Part shown: piece by piece, positions 26,957 through 35,129 of the stretch | Layout: each line of letters begins with the position of its first letter | How positions within the stretch are numbered: the stretch's first letter is position 1 | Assembly (NCBI RefSeq): GCF_017834145.1 | Contig: NZ_JAFIDA010000001.1 | Location: forward strand, 1,736,001-1,800,000 | Length of the DNA stretch: 64,000 nt | Source of the DNA: Leucobacter exalbidus | GTDB taxonomy: Bacteria; Actinomycetota; Actinomycetes; Actinomycetales; Microbacteriaceae | Reading direction: 5' to 3' | Notes under the pieces: generated by a model | What the model was told of the DNA's origin: nothing | Seen by the model: the letters and a program-made list of their open reading frames with translations, nothing else | Database searches by the model: none | Made by a program: the position numbers and the translations under genes

Positions 26957-27271
26957 CAGTGACTGCCCAACTGGGCGTTAGCTGTGTAAAACTGTGCGAG
27001 ACCTTCTAAGCCAGCGTGAAGGCGGCGCCGTCAGCCCAGCGCATAACCGGGGCCTCGAGAATTTGCGGTTCGTGTGTGCTGCTGTGCACTTCGACGATCT
27101 CGAGACCCTGATTCTTCATCGCGTGCTATGTCGCTTCCTCGATACTCGAAAAAGTGCCGGCAAGCCAGCGCTCCTTGAGTAGCTCTGCGGCGAGCCAAAT
27201 GACCTCAGAGATTTCCCAACCGATCTCGAAGTATTTGTAAAGCCCAACATTGGGGGTGGCTTCACCCGCGG

Positions 27272-28693
27272 TCAAGTCCCGTGGAGTGGTGTAACGATCA
27301 TTCTTCGAGAATGAGCTTGGCTACGCAGTCAACGTGAGGGGTAGTTCCACAGCCACCTCCTCAGCAACGTTGTCCGTGATGAGGCGAACCCTGCAACGAG
27401 CCAACACCTCGAGTCCGAGGTATCGGCGGCCCTCCGCCCACTCGTCAGATTGCTCTGCCAGGACCGCTCCAACGAGCCGGGTGATCGCGTCTCGATTCGG
27501 GAAAATACCGACAACGTCAGTGCGACGTCTGATTTCTTTGTTGAGACGTTCGTTGGGGTTGTTCGACCAGATCTGCTGCCACACATCTTTCGGGAACGCC
27601 GTGAATGCGAGGATATCGGCGCGGGCAGCATCGAGATGATCGTGCACGCCAGGCAGTTTCTCGCCGACGTAGTCCAGGAGCCGGTCGAACTGTGCCTCGA
27701 CAGCTGCAACGTCGGGCTGGTCATAGACGGAATGCAGCATTGCTTTCACGGCAGGCCACATCTGCTTCGGGCAGGCCGACATGAGGTTCGCGGCGTAGTG
27801 GGTGCGGCAACGCTGCCAACTGGTGCCGGGAAAGTTGGCCCGCATGGCCTCGACCAGGCCAGCGTGTGCGTCTGACGTGATGAGCTGCACTCCGGTCAGT
27901 CCTCTCGCGACGAGGTCCGCGAAGAACATGTTCCACGCCGCCCCGGTCTCGCTCGTCGCGACCTGCATGCCGAGCACTTCACGATGCCCATCGGCGTTGA
28001 CGCCGGTCGCGACGAGCACGACCGTGTTGATCACTCGCCCGCCCTCACGTACTTTCATGGTGAGGGCGTCACACGCGACGAACGTGAACGGGCCGGCATC
28101 ACTGAGCGGTCGGGTGCGGAACTCGGTGACGTGTTCGTCGAGATCAGTGGCCATGCGAGAGACCTGCGATTTCGACAGTGAGTGAATGCCGAGCGTTTTC
28201 ACGAGTTTGTCCATGCGTCTCGTGGAGACGCCCGCGAGGTAGGCGTCAGCGACGACGGTGATCATCGCTGACTCGGACCGTTTGCGTCGTTCGAGGAGCC
28301 AGTCAGGGAAGTAGCTGCCCTGCCGTAGTTTCGGGATCTGCACATCGATCGTGCCGACGCGGGTATCGAGCTCGCGGGCCCGGTACCCGTTGCGGGAGTT
28401 CGTGCGGTCTGGTGAAGGGGTGCCGTACTCGGCGCCGCAGACCGCGTCGGCCTCGGCGGAGAGGAGCGTGTTGATCATGGTGTGCAGCAGGGTGCGCATC
28501 AGATCTGGCGAAGCGTCGCCCAGGGCTTGGGTGAGAACAGCAGCAGGGTCGACAATAGAAGGAGTGGTCATCGGTGTGATGCCCTTTCGAGTGAGAGTTA
28601 GAAGGCTTCTCGAAGGTGTCCCCGGTGGCCACGCTGTTCTTTCAGTGGGGCCGTTGTTACTCGGGGTTCGTTACACCACTCTACGGGGCACTA
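27272..28693 (-). mobile_element. IS256-family insertion sequence with target duplication
   Basis: About 1422 bp, bounded by related ~25-bp inverted ends (both contain AGTGGTGTAACG read inward) and flanked by an exact 12-bp direct repeat CTTCACCCGCGG (27260-27271 and 28694-28705). IS256 elements usually duplicate 8-9 bp, so a few bases of the repeat may be coincidental. The clean duplication means this was a simple insertion, not a recombination product. Confidence 0.88.
27321..28571 (-). CDS. IS256-family (mutator-type) transposase
   Basis: A 416-residue transposase of the Transposase_mut family. The zinc-knuckle-free N terminus is followed by the characteristic RNSRNGYRAREL DTRVGTIDVQIPKLR region, FVACDALTMKVREGGR with the first catalytic Asp, GVQLITSDAHAGLV with the second, and WSNNPNERLNKEIRRRTDVVGIFPN with the catalytic Glu. 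The gene is intact with stop at 27321, so the element may be active. It starts at the ATG at 28571, 122 bp inside the right end of the element. Confidence 0.95.
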   Translation of the reverse strand: MTTPSIVDPAAVLTQALGDASPDLMRTLLHTMINTLLSAEADAVCGAEYGTPSPDRTNSRNGYRARELDTRVGTIDVQIPKLRQGSYFPDWLLERRKRSESAMITVVADAYLAGVSTRRMDKLVKTLGIHSLSKSQVSRMATDLDEHVTEFRTRPLSDAGPFTFVACDALTMKVREGGRVINTVVLVATGVNADGHREVLGMQVATSETGAAWNMFFADLVARGLTGVQLITSDAHAGLVEAMRANFPGTSWQRCRTHYAANLMSACPKQMWPAVKAMLHSVYDQPDVAAVEAQFDRLLDYVGEKLPGVHDHLDAARADILAFTAFPKDVWQQIWSNNPNERLNKEIRRRTDVVGIFPNRDAITRLVGAVLAEQSDEWAEGRRYLGLEVLARCRVRLITDNVAEEVAVELPLTLTA

Positions 28694-28771
28694 CTTCACC
28701 CGCGGGATAGGTGGCAGAGTGGCGCATAGTCCTTTCGGGAAGCGCTAGTCCATGTATCGGAAAGCAAGATT

Positions 28772-28818
28772 CTGGGTATCGGGAAGCAGCCCTCTTGTAG
28801 CTGCTTCCCGATACCCAG
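28772..28818. repeat. 19-bp perfect hairpin at the IS21 3' end
   Basis: CTGGGTATCGGGAAGCAGC (28772-28790) pairs exactly with 28800-28818 around a 9-nt loop. A further near-copy, GTATCGGAAAGCA, lies at about 28754-28766. Multiple short terminal repeats are typical of IS21 ends, so this likely marks the IS21 terminus. It could also stop transcription from istB. Confidence 0.6.
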
Positions 28819-28828
28819 CATGGCGCGG

Positions 28829-29596
28829 TTACTCCCAGTAGCCCGGGGCCTGCCGGGCAAGCTCATCGCGGTGTCGGCGCATATCGATCTCGCCGAGGTT
28901 GATCTTCTTCGAGTGGTTCACCAGACGGTTCACGATCGAGTCTGCAGCTACTTTGTCGGGCAGCACGTCCACCCAATAGTCCGGGCCCGACTGCGACGCA
29001 ATCATCGTCGGGGCACGATGTTCACGATTCGCGAGGATCGTAAATAAGTCGGCTGCAGCATCAGGGTCGATACCCACAGTGAGGAAGTCATCGATGATGA
29101 GGAGATCCACCCTGGAATACTCGTTCAGCATGGCCTGATGTTTAATGCTGTCATGCCGGGCGATCACGAGTTTGCGGGCAAGGTCGTCCATACGCACGTA
29201 GGCGACGGAGTGACCGTTCTGGCAGGCCGCTACTCCGAGCGCGCAGACGAGATACGTTTTCCCGCCGCCCGAGGGTGAAGTGATGAGCAAATTCAACGTC
29301 TCGGCCTTCCAGTCCTGGCCGGCGTAGCGTTGCATCCGTACTTTGGTGATGCCGCGGCCCTCTTGGTAGTCGAGTTCAGCGATCGAGGCTCCGGGGAGCG
29401 GGAACGCGGCTTTCTTGATCGCCCCGCTGACCCGGTTCGCGTGGCGCAGTTCGAGTGCGTCAGTCGCAGCAGTCAAGAACAGTTGCTCCGGCGTGAAATG
29501 GTCGTTCGCTTCATCCGTGATGAGTTCCTCGAAGCGGGTCGCGATATGAGCGACACGTAAATCACGGAACATTTCGTAGTCGTCATCGGTGAACAT
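28829..29596 (-). CDS. istB: IstB ATP-binding helper of IS21-family element
   Basis: A 255-residue AAA+ ATPase similar to DnaC/IstB, which assembles on DNA and activates the IstA transposase. Walker A is SPSGGGKTY, Walker B is DLLIIDDFL, and an R-finger-like arginine occurs in SIVNRLVNHSKKI. Length and start fit the family. The ATG at 29596 is coupled to the istA stop. The gene is intact but its partner istA has lost its 5' end, so the element cannot move on its own. Confidence 0.92.
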   Translation of the reverse strand: MFTDDDYEMFRDLRVAHIATRFEELITDEANDHFTPEQLFLTAATDALELRHANRVSGAIKKAAFPLPGASIAELDYQEGRGITKVRMQRYAGQDWKAETLNLLITSPSGGGKTYLVCALGVAACQNGHSVAYVRMDDLARKLVIARHDSIKHQAMLNEYSRVDLLIIDDFLTVGIDPDAAADLFTILANREHRAPTMIASQSGPDYWVDVLPDKVAADSIVNRLVNHSKKINLGEIDMRRHRDELARQAPGYWE

Positions 29597-30031
29597 TAGA
29601 ACGTCCTCCGCTCGCCCAGCTGACGGTAATAGTCCGCGCCACGTATATACGCTCCGGAAGGAGACTCATCCGGGGTGGCGGCTTCGCCCGCTGCAGCCTC
29701 AAATGCCGGACGTTTCCTGGTCGACGCGGCCGGCCGTACTCGGGCCGGCTTCTTTGCATCGGAATCGATTGCAGCCATGATTCGTTTGATCGTTGTGTAT
29801 GTCGGGTGCCCACCTGTTGACAGAATCTGCTGGCAGGCGGCTTCAAGACGCAGCTTGTTGTTCTTTCCGAGGCTGTCGAGAATGTTTCGGCAGTCAAGGA
29901 ATCCCTGAGCCTCGAGAGCACGTCGGTCAATGACCTGCCCGATCACTTCGACCGTTGCTGGGCCGAATGCGCGGGCCCGTTGTAGAAACCATTCCCGTGA
30001 CCAGAGCCCGTCCACGTTTTGATACTGGGCA
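29596..30031 (-). pseudogene. istA: 3' fragment of istA (IS21 transposase), truncated by IS3
   Basis: From the IS3 left end at about 30032, a minus-strand frame continues with the IstA C terminus (VDGLWSREWFLQRA, FGPATVEVIGQVI, FLDCRNILDSLGK, LRLEAACQQIL). The catalytic DDE core is missing. The sequence beyond the IS3 right end is a coupling-protein gene, not istA, so IS3 marks a recombination junction. Confidence 0.88.
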
Positions 30032-30101
30032 GGGGGTCTGCTGAAGCTTTGGTTGACTCTTGTCCGCCAGTTCTGTAGGACTGGCTGGGAGGATATGGAT
30101 C

Positions 30102-30395
30102 ATGGCTAAATACTCGGAAGAGTTCAGAAAAGACGCCGTCGCGCTCGTCAGACAAGGCGCGACCCAGTCACAGATCTGCAAGGATCTGGGGATCTCGAAA
30201 TCAGCGCTCTCAAAATGGGTGACCGATGCCGACCGGACCGACCGCGGCTTACCTCTTGCGGCCGAAGTATCGCGCGAGGAAGATGCTCAGATTCGTGAAC
30301 TGATCAAACGTAACCGGCTCCTCGAACAAGAGAACGAGGTCCTGCGTCGCGCGGCCGCGTATCTGTCACAGATCCACATCACACCCCCAAAATAG
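30102..30395 (+). CDS. IS3-family OrfA (DNA-binding subunit)
   Basis: This 97-residue protein has a helix-turn-helix (EEFRKDAVALVRQGA, QSQICKDLGISKSALSKWV) and a C-terminal leucine-zipper-like helix (LIKRNRLLEQENEVLRRA). OrfA binds the element ends and, when fused to OrfB by frameshifting, makes the active transposase. The ATG at 30102 is preceded by GGAGG. The last two sense codons lie on a slippery heptamer at 30386-30392, and the TAG stop overlaps the OrfB GTG. Confidence 0.93.
   Translation: MAKYSEEFRKDAVALVRQGATQSQICKDLGISKSALSKWVTDADRTDRGLPLAAEVSREEDAQIRELIKRNRLLEQENEVLRRAAAYLSQIHITPPK
30386..30392 (+). promoter_or_regulatory. Programmed -1 frameshift site CCCAAAA between OrfA and OrfB
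   Basis: The zero-frame codons CCA AAA are followed directly by TAG, and the heptamer C-CCA-AAA fits the X-XXY-YYZ slippery rule. A -1 slip reads through into OrfB as P-K-I-V-F-P. OrfB is in the -1 frame, as in other IS3 elements that make an OrfAB fusion this way. Confidence 0.7.
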
Positions 30396-31276
30396 TGTTC
30401 CCGCTCGTCCAAGAGATGGCCGCAGTAGGCGCCCCAGTGAGGGTACCTGTCGCGGTGGCGTGCAGGGTGCTGGGATTTACGAAGCAGGCGTACTACCAGT
30501 GGGTGAAACAGCCCCGGTCGAACCGTGAAATCGAAGAAGCACATCTGATCGAGGTACTACGCGAGATTCATGCGGAAGACCCCGAGTTCGGGTACCGGTT
30601 CCTCGCCGACGAGCTCCAAGGCCTGGGCTACGAAGTGTCAGAACGGCGTGTGTGGCGGCTGTGTCATGTCGCCGGCATCCGTTCGGTAATCACGAAACGT
30701 AAGCCACGTAACGCCCGTGCTGGCGCGCCGGTGGGCGATGATCTGGTCGAGCGGGAATTTACAGCGTCTGGGCCAAATTTGTTGTGGCTTACGGATATTA
30801 CGGAGCAATGGACGAAAGAAGGCAGACTCTATCTCTGCGCGGTGAAAGACGTGTGGTCGAACCGGATCGTGGGCTACTCGATCGGTGACCGCATGCAAGC
30901 GGCCCTTGCCGTGGCCGCGCTCACGAACGCGGTGGAGCAGCGCGGGAATCCGGTAGGCACGATTGTGCATTCAGACAGAGGCGGTCAATTTCGATCGCAG
31001 AGCTTCCAACACGCGCTCACCAGGCACCAGTTGCAGGGGTCGATGGGGCGTGTAGGGGCGGCGGGCGACAACGCGGCGATGGAAAGTTTCTTCTCGCTCC
31101 TGCAGAAAAATGTGCTCGACCGGAAAGTATGGGAGACACGGCTGGAGTTGCGGCTCGCGATCGTGGCATGGATTGAGGGGAAGTATCATCGCAAGCGTCG
31201 CCAGCGTGGGCTTGGGAAGTTGACCCCGGTCGAGTTTGAAGTTGTTAATGTAGGCAGCGTCGCACTCGCGGCGTAA
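30395..31276 (+). CDS. IS3-family OrfB (DDE transposase)
   Basis: A 293-residue integrase-type catalytic subunit. The DDE triad is seen in WLTDITEQW, IVHSDRGGQF and NAAMESFFSLL, and HTH_21-type sequence (FGYRFLADELQGLGYEVSERRVWRL) occupies the N-terminal third. The GTG at 30395 overlaps the OrfA stop, but most protein is probably made as an OrfAB fusion. The frame is intact, so this copy may be active. Confidence 0.94.
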   Translation: MFPLVQEMAAVGAPVRVPVAVACRVLGFTKQAYYQWVKQPRSNREIEEAHLIEVLREIHAEDPEFGYRFLADELQGLGYEVSERRVWRLCHVAGIRSVITKRKPRNARAGAPVGDDLVEREFTASGPNLLWLTDITEQWTKEGRLYLCAVKDVWSNRIVGYSIGDRMQAALAVAALTNAVEQRGNPVGTIVHSDRGGQFRSQSFQHALTRHQLQGSMGRVGAAGDNAAMESFFSLLQKNVLDRKVWETRLELRLAIVAWIEGKYHRKRRQRGLGKLTPVEFEVVNVGSVALAA

Positions 31277-31360
31277 AGAAACCAGAGTCAATCAAAGCTT
31301 CAGCAGACCCCTTTGTTCGGTCACTGCAACAGGAAGGTGCGCCTGGATTCCCGCGCGCTG

Positions 31361-33139
31361 TTACGTTGCGGGGCGTTCCAGCGATGCCTCAATTGCCGAG
31401 CGGTCGGCCTTAAGCTGCGGGCTGTCTGGGCGCTTTGGCCAGGGGTGCAGGTCGGTGATAATTGGGGGTGCCGATCGCAGCAGGATGACCCCGGTGCCAA
31501 ATGGCAGGGTTCGGATACGGTCGGGTGGCAAGATTGGGACGCGGCGAATGGAGCGCTGGTTCGAGCGCGAACCGTAGTCACCCAACGTGATCGAATCAGT
31601 GAACTCGTCTCGCTCTCCGATCAGCGTGGAGAGGTCTTGGAGGTCGCGGGAGTTGGATGCGCCGCCGAGAACGATCTTCGCGATGCTGGCATCCCAGATG
31701 GCGGCCGCTTGATTCTCGGACCATTTGTCTCGCGCTTGGGCGAGTGACTGGAGCACGGGCATGGTGGTGATCCCTGTGCCGCCGCCCTCTGCCATGAGCG
31801 TCGGGAGCGAGGGAAGCGGCGCAAGATTTCCAATCTCATCGAGGGCGAGTAGTAGCGGCGGATCAAGCCGGGCGCCCGGTGATCGTGCTGCCATGCGGCG
31901 GGCCGTCTCGACGAGGTCTTCAACGAAGGCCGCGACGAGAGCCGAGCTGTTCCCGGCACCCGCACCGGTTGCAAGTAGAAAAAGCGTGCCGCGATTGCGG
32001 ATGAACGTCTCTGGATCGAAGTGTTCGCCTTCAGCTGGGCTGACAGCATCGAGCACCCTCGGATCGGCCAGTGCCGAGAGCGCGAGTGAAACACCTTGCC
32101 AGATGCTGTCGCGTGTGCGCGGATCAGCATCGAGCATCGCTTCCAGTGACTCGGCCCAACCCGTTGCGGCGAGTGGCGACCCGATCAAGATGGCGACCGC
32201 TTCTGCCGCCGCCGCAGGGTCGAGCGTCCAACGGAAGAGTTCTGTTGGGCTGCGGTGGTCGAGGGCCGCCGCATGCAGGAGTGCCTGCAACGCAATGCGC
32301 GTCTTTCCTTCCCAGAACCCGCCGCCTTCGACGCCACCCGAAGATAGCTCGGTGGCCGCGGCAAGCCCGGTTGCTCGGATCATCGCGGTCAGCGGATCCT
32401 CGCACCCGCGTATAGGCGACCACCGCAGCCCGGCAGGGACGCCCTCAGCGAGGCGTTGCGGATCGAAAACCGCGACTGGCCCGAACTGCTCGCGTGCTCT
32501 GAGTGTGACAGTGAGGTTGTCGGGCCTCGTCGACGTCGTGACGACCGCGCCCGGTGCATCAAGGATCGCGGGGATGACGATGTGCAGACCTTTGCCTGAG
32601 CGCGGGGGACCGATCAGCAGGATCGAGTCTTCGACGCTGGCCCAAACCTGCTTGCCACGTGACCGGCCCAGCAAGTAACCCACGTCCTCAGGCATTGGCT
32701 TTTCCAGCGAAGGACGAAGCGTGGCAGCCCGGTGCAAGAGCGACTTCGCGGACGCATTGGCTGCGACCTCGTGGCTCGTGGCAGTGCCCGCGAGCTTGCG
32801 CGGATCGGCATCGGCGGCGCGGGAATGGCGGCGCCACTTCATCCAGCCCCAGCCGATCAGCCCGCCGAGTCCGAGCAGCAACGTCATCGCCACCGCCCAG
32901 TAGATGATCGCGTTGAGCGCGGGCGCTTTGAGGGCTGCTGCCGGGTCCAACGGATCAAAGAGAACGTTGACACCACCGGCAATTCCGACATCTGGTTGCG
33001 TTGCCCCAGTGAGGAAGGCAGCAATCGAACCTGCTGCTCGCAGGACTACGGCAACACTAAAAACAGCGACAAGTGCAATCATCAAGGCGTTGGTCAACTC
33101 ATCGCCGAGACCACGCCCCTGCGCTTGTGGAGCACTCAT
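31361..33139 (-). CDS. Conjugative coupling protein (VirD4/TraG-like)
   Basis: A 592-residue type IV coupling ATPase that would deliver the relaxase-DNA complex to the secretion channel. Two N-terminal membrane segments (~residues 17-40 and 78-100) precede Walker A GPPRSGKG (~178), and the TraM-recognition/TraG C-terminal part shows LDEIGNLAPLPSLPTLM with the Walker B acid. It is the most downstream gene of the minus-strand transfer operon, ending 50 bp from the IS3 right end. Its start overlaps the 177-residue protein's stop. All core motifs are intact. Confidence 0.9.
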   Translation of the reverse strand: MSAPQAQGRGLGDELTNALMIALVAVFSVAVVLRAAGSIAAFLTGATQPDVGIAGGVNVLFDPLDPAAALKAPALNAIIYWAVAMTLLLGLGGLIGWGWMKWRRHSRAADADPRKLAGTATSHEVAANASAKSLLHRAATLRPSLEKPMPEDVGYLLGRSRGKQVWASVEDSILLIGPPRSGKGLHIVIPAILDAPGAVVTTSTRPDNLTVTLRAREQFGPVAVFDPQRLAEGVPAGLRWSPIRGCEDPLTAMIRATGLAAATELSSGGVEGGGFWEGKTRIALQALLHAAALDHRSPTELFRWTLDPAAAAEAVAILIGSPLAATGWAESLEAMLDADPRTRDSIWQGVSLALSALADPRVLDAVSPAEGEHFDPETFIRNRGTLFLLATGAGAGNSSALVAAFVEDLVETARRMAARSPGARLDPPLLLALDEIGNLAPLPSLPTLMAEGGGTGITTMPVLQSLAQARDKWSENQAAAIWDASIAKIVLGGASNSRDLQDLSTLIGERDEFTDSITLGDYGSRSNQRSIRRVPILPPDRIRTLPFGTGVILLRSAPPIITDLHPWPKRPDSPQLKADRSAIEASLERPAT

Positions 33140-33669
33140 GACGGTAAGCGTTCCGAGACGATCACGCCCGAAACGCGTCCGATCAGCATGATCTCTGAAC
33201 GGTGGTCCACCAACTGGCTCAAGTCGACGAGCCCACGAGCACTCCCATCAGCAGATCCTTCGGCGTTTGAAACCGACAACGCGACGGTGATGTCTTCGCC
33301 GGGGATGAATCCAGACGCGGTAATCTCGAACAGCTGATGCATCGGACGGTGCCGCGCTCGCCGCATCGCACTGGGTGGAGCAGCCTCTGCTGTAGCACGC
33401 TCATTTCGCAACGCATTGACAATCTCGGTGAACACCGAGCCATCGAACTCATGTATTTCGACCCGGACGGTGCGCGTGCGATGCTCGGAAATTGCGTCGA
33501 GCAGCTCACCGAACCGAGCCCTACTCCATTCCGCCTCCGCGCCAGGAGCTTGAAATACTCGGCCATCGAGAGTCGCGCGCATCGCACCGCGCTCATCGAC
33601 GTGAATGTCGGCCAGTGGGAGATTGACTGGTGTCTTGGAAGGGACTCTGGCGGATTTGCGATTGCTCAT
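33136..33669 (-). CDS. Conserved transfer-region protein, unknown function
   Basis: A 177-residue soluble protein with a basic N terminus, a central alternating beta/alpha pattern (VNLPLADIHVDERGAMRATLDG, RTRTVRVEIHEFDGSVF) and a C-terminal strand-rich tail. No membrane segment, nucleotide site or Cys cluster is visible. Its stop overlaps the start of the coupling protein gene by 4 nt, which suggests tight co-expression. Proteins in this place in actinobacterial elements are usually annotated hypothetical. A role with the coupling protein is inference. Confidence 0.7.
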   Translation of the reverse strand: MSNRKSARVPSKTPVNLPLADIHVDERGAMRATLDGRVFQAPGAEAEWSRARFGELLDAISEHRTRTVRVEIHEFDGSVFTEIVNALRNERATAEAAPPSAMRRARHRPMHQLFEITASGFIPGEDITVALSVSNAEGSADGSARGLVDLSQLVDHRSEIMLIGRVSGVIVSERLPS

Positions 33670-33812
33670 ACTGCACAGGTGCGCGGCGACAATTTGCGCC
33701 CTAGTTTGTCGACAGGTATCCCACCAGATCGATCGCAGATGCTAGCTCTTATCTACTGAGGAGATTGGGTCTTGTAGCGGGCCACATGTCGATTGGGAGC
33801 TGAACCCTTCGA

Positions 33813-34529
33813 TTAGTCCCAAACCTCTACAAGGCCGAGGTCACGGAGCTCTATCTGAGCGACCCCATTGTAGGAGGTGATGGGGCCATTCGCGCAGATT
33901 GTGAGCCCAGGAGATTCAGGTTCAACGCCACCAATATCCCATACCACGATGGCGAACCGTTGAGGGTCTGGGTAGTCCAGCCCGATGTTCAGGAAGACAT
34001 CATCGTTTGACGTGCGCATACTCATAAGGGGCCCACAGACCCGCTGAGTCGTGCCGACGTGGTTCACCGCCTGGTCCCACGAGAGTCCATCGTTGGGCCA
34101 CTGAGTCTGAGGAGAAGTATCGGTCCATGGGTTATCTGAGCTGGAGTCTGTGCAGAGCTCCTCGGCTCGAAGAAGCCGCACAGATTCGGGGTGGATGTTG
34201 CGCTCAAGCAAGAAATCGCAGGTCTCAGGTCCAAATTGCCCCTTTGCCATACTTGCAGTCGAAAGATAATCGATGGCTATGTCGTATTCGTCGCCACAGT
34301 TTTCACTGAGCCATTGAATCTCTGAATTAATAACCCCGGCTGTATCGCCGACTCGCTCACGTTGGATTACAGATGCGGCCACCTCATCGCAGGACACAAG
34401 CTGCGAGCTCGAGCTATTGATGCTGCTCTCGGATCGAGTACATCCAGTCGCCGCGAGGATTAGAGCAGTAGCAAGAAGGCTTACAGCAATACCTCGAGAC
34501 CTAGCCGATCCCGGGAACGGGTTATTCAT
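33813..34529 (-). CDS. Predicted lipoprotein with C-terminal OB-like domain
   Basis: A 238-residue exported protein: signal segment VSLLATALILAATGC with lipobox Cys at residue 30, then a Ser-rich linker. A helical Cys-containing part follows (CDEVAAS, ENCGDEYD, ETCDFLLE, AEELC). The C-terminal ~80 residues (SWDQAVNHVGTTQRVCGPLMS, FLNIGLDYPDPQRFAIVVWD) resemble OB-fold modules seen in exported bacterial proteins. It sits between VirB4 and the coupling-protein end of the transfer operon and looks like cargo, perhaps a surface/exclusion factor. Function is unknown. Confidence 0.7.
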   Translation of the reverse strand: MNNPFPGSARSRGIAVSLLATALILAATGCTRSESSINSSSSQLVSCDEVAASVIQRERVGDTAGVINSEIQWLSENCGDEYDIAIDYLSTASMAKGQFGPETCDFLLERNIHPESVRLLRAEELCTDSSSDNPWTDTSPQTQWPNDGLSWDQAVNHVGTTQRVCGPLMSMRTSNDDVFLNIGLDYPDPQRFAIVVWDIGGVEPESPGLTICANGPITSYNGVAQIELRDLGLVEVWD

Positions 34530-34543
34530 CGCAATGAGCAGTC

Positions 34544-34909
34544 TCAGTAGTCACAGGCAATCGCGTTATAAGAATGCATGGCAGGATCATCCGTCGCGTG
34601 AAAGTGGGCGTCGCCCTTGGATCGCACGGTGAGACGCTCAACGTCAGAGGCGCTCATGGCAGTGTCGCCTGTGAGCGACACTAGCTTGCCTCCTTGCACA
34701 GTCGCCTCACCGCGGTACTGGTTGCCAGCCGAGTCCACGAGGATCTCGTACTTGTTGTCCGCGTTCACAAATACGGCCTGGCAGCTGTAGTGCCCATCTT
34801 TCAGGGGGAGAGCCGACGTCTGTGTTGTTGCCCACCAAATTCCGGCAATAACTAGGCCTGCAATAATTACGTAGGTCCACCCTTTGCGCCATATTGAGTC
34901 CGCAGCCAT
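34544..34909 (-). CDS. Small membrane-anchored extracytoplasmic protein
   Basis: The 121-residue protein has one N-terminal transmembrane helix (~residues 11-29, WTYVIIAGLVIAGIWWATT) and an outside domain of ~90 residues. That domain has a probable disulphide pair (Cys in HYSCQAV and IACDY) and strand-rich sequence. It lies 14 bp upstream of the lipoprotein, so the two probably form one unit. No family was recognised. The ~220 bp between this gene and the VirB4 stop hold nothing I can identify. Confidence 0.65.
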   Translation of the reverse strand: MAADSIWRKGWTYVIIAGLVIAGIWWATTQTSALPLKDGHYSCQAVFVNADNKYEILVDSAGNQYRGEATVQGGKLVSLTGDTAMSASDVERLTVRSKGDAHFHATDDPAMHSYNAIACDY

Positions 34910-35129
34910 TCTTTGAATCTAGCAGGTTCCTGAGGAGCTACTGGATACTTGGATCGGCTCGTTCAACTGATCTCGACCTTTGTCGATGTATAGCGGGTCG
35001 CTCTGCTGGGTTTTCAGATGCTCGATGGTCCCGATGAACTGACGACTTCATTCTGGTCGCCTATTGGTGGGGACAGAACTGAAGGGCGAGGTGGGCCCCA
35101 GGTATCGCTGACACTGCCTGAGCCCGGCA

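Larger units (their letters stand above)
27006..28727 (-). pseudogene. Small unknown gene split by IS256 and carrying an amber codon
   Basis: Joining 28727-28694 to 27259-27006 on the minus strand, with one copy of the duplicated CTTCACCCGCGG, gives a continuous frame of ~95 codons. The ATG at 28727 has AAAGGA upstream; the protein contains PNVGLYKYFEIGWEISEV and WLAAELLKERWLAGTFSSIEEA. TAG at 27126-27128 interrupts the frame after EEAT, and the final stop is TAG at 27006-27008. A single C-to-T change from CAG would explain the amber. I do not recognise the family. The gene lay between the SDR and the IS21 element and is dead twice over. Confidence 0.7.
30033..31311 (+). mobile_element. Intact IS3-family insertion sequence
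   Basis: About 1.28 kb bounded by 28-bp inverted repeats at 30033-30060 and 31284-31311 (27 of 28 match; both read GGGGTCTGCTGAAGCTTTG inward). It contains OrfA and OrfB. No 3-bp duplication could be seen at the junctions, in line with different genes being cut on each side. Confidence 0.92.

Noticed and set aside
31725-32678. Plus-strand frame of 317 codons
   Set aside because: Antisense to the coupling protein; Ser/Ala/Arg-rich without domains.
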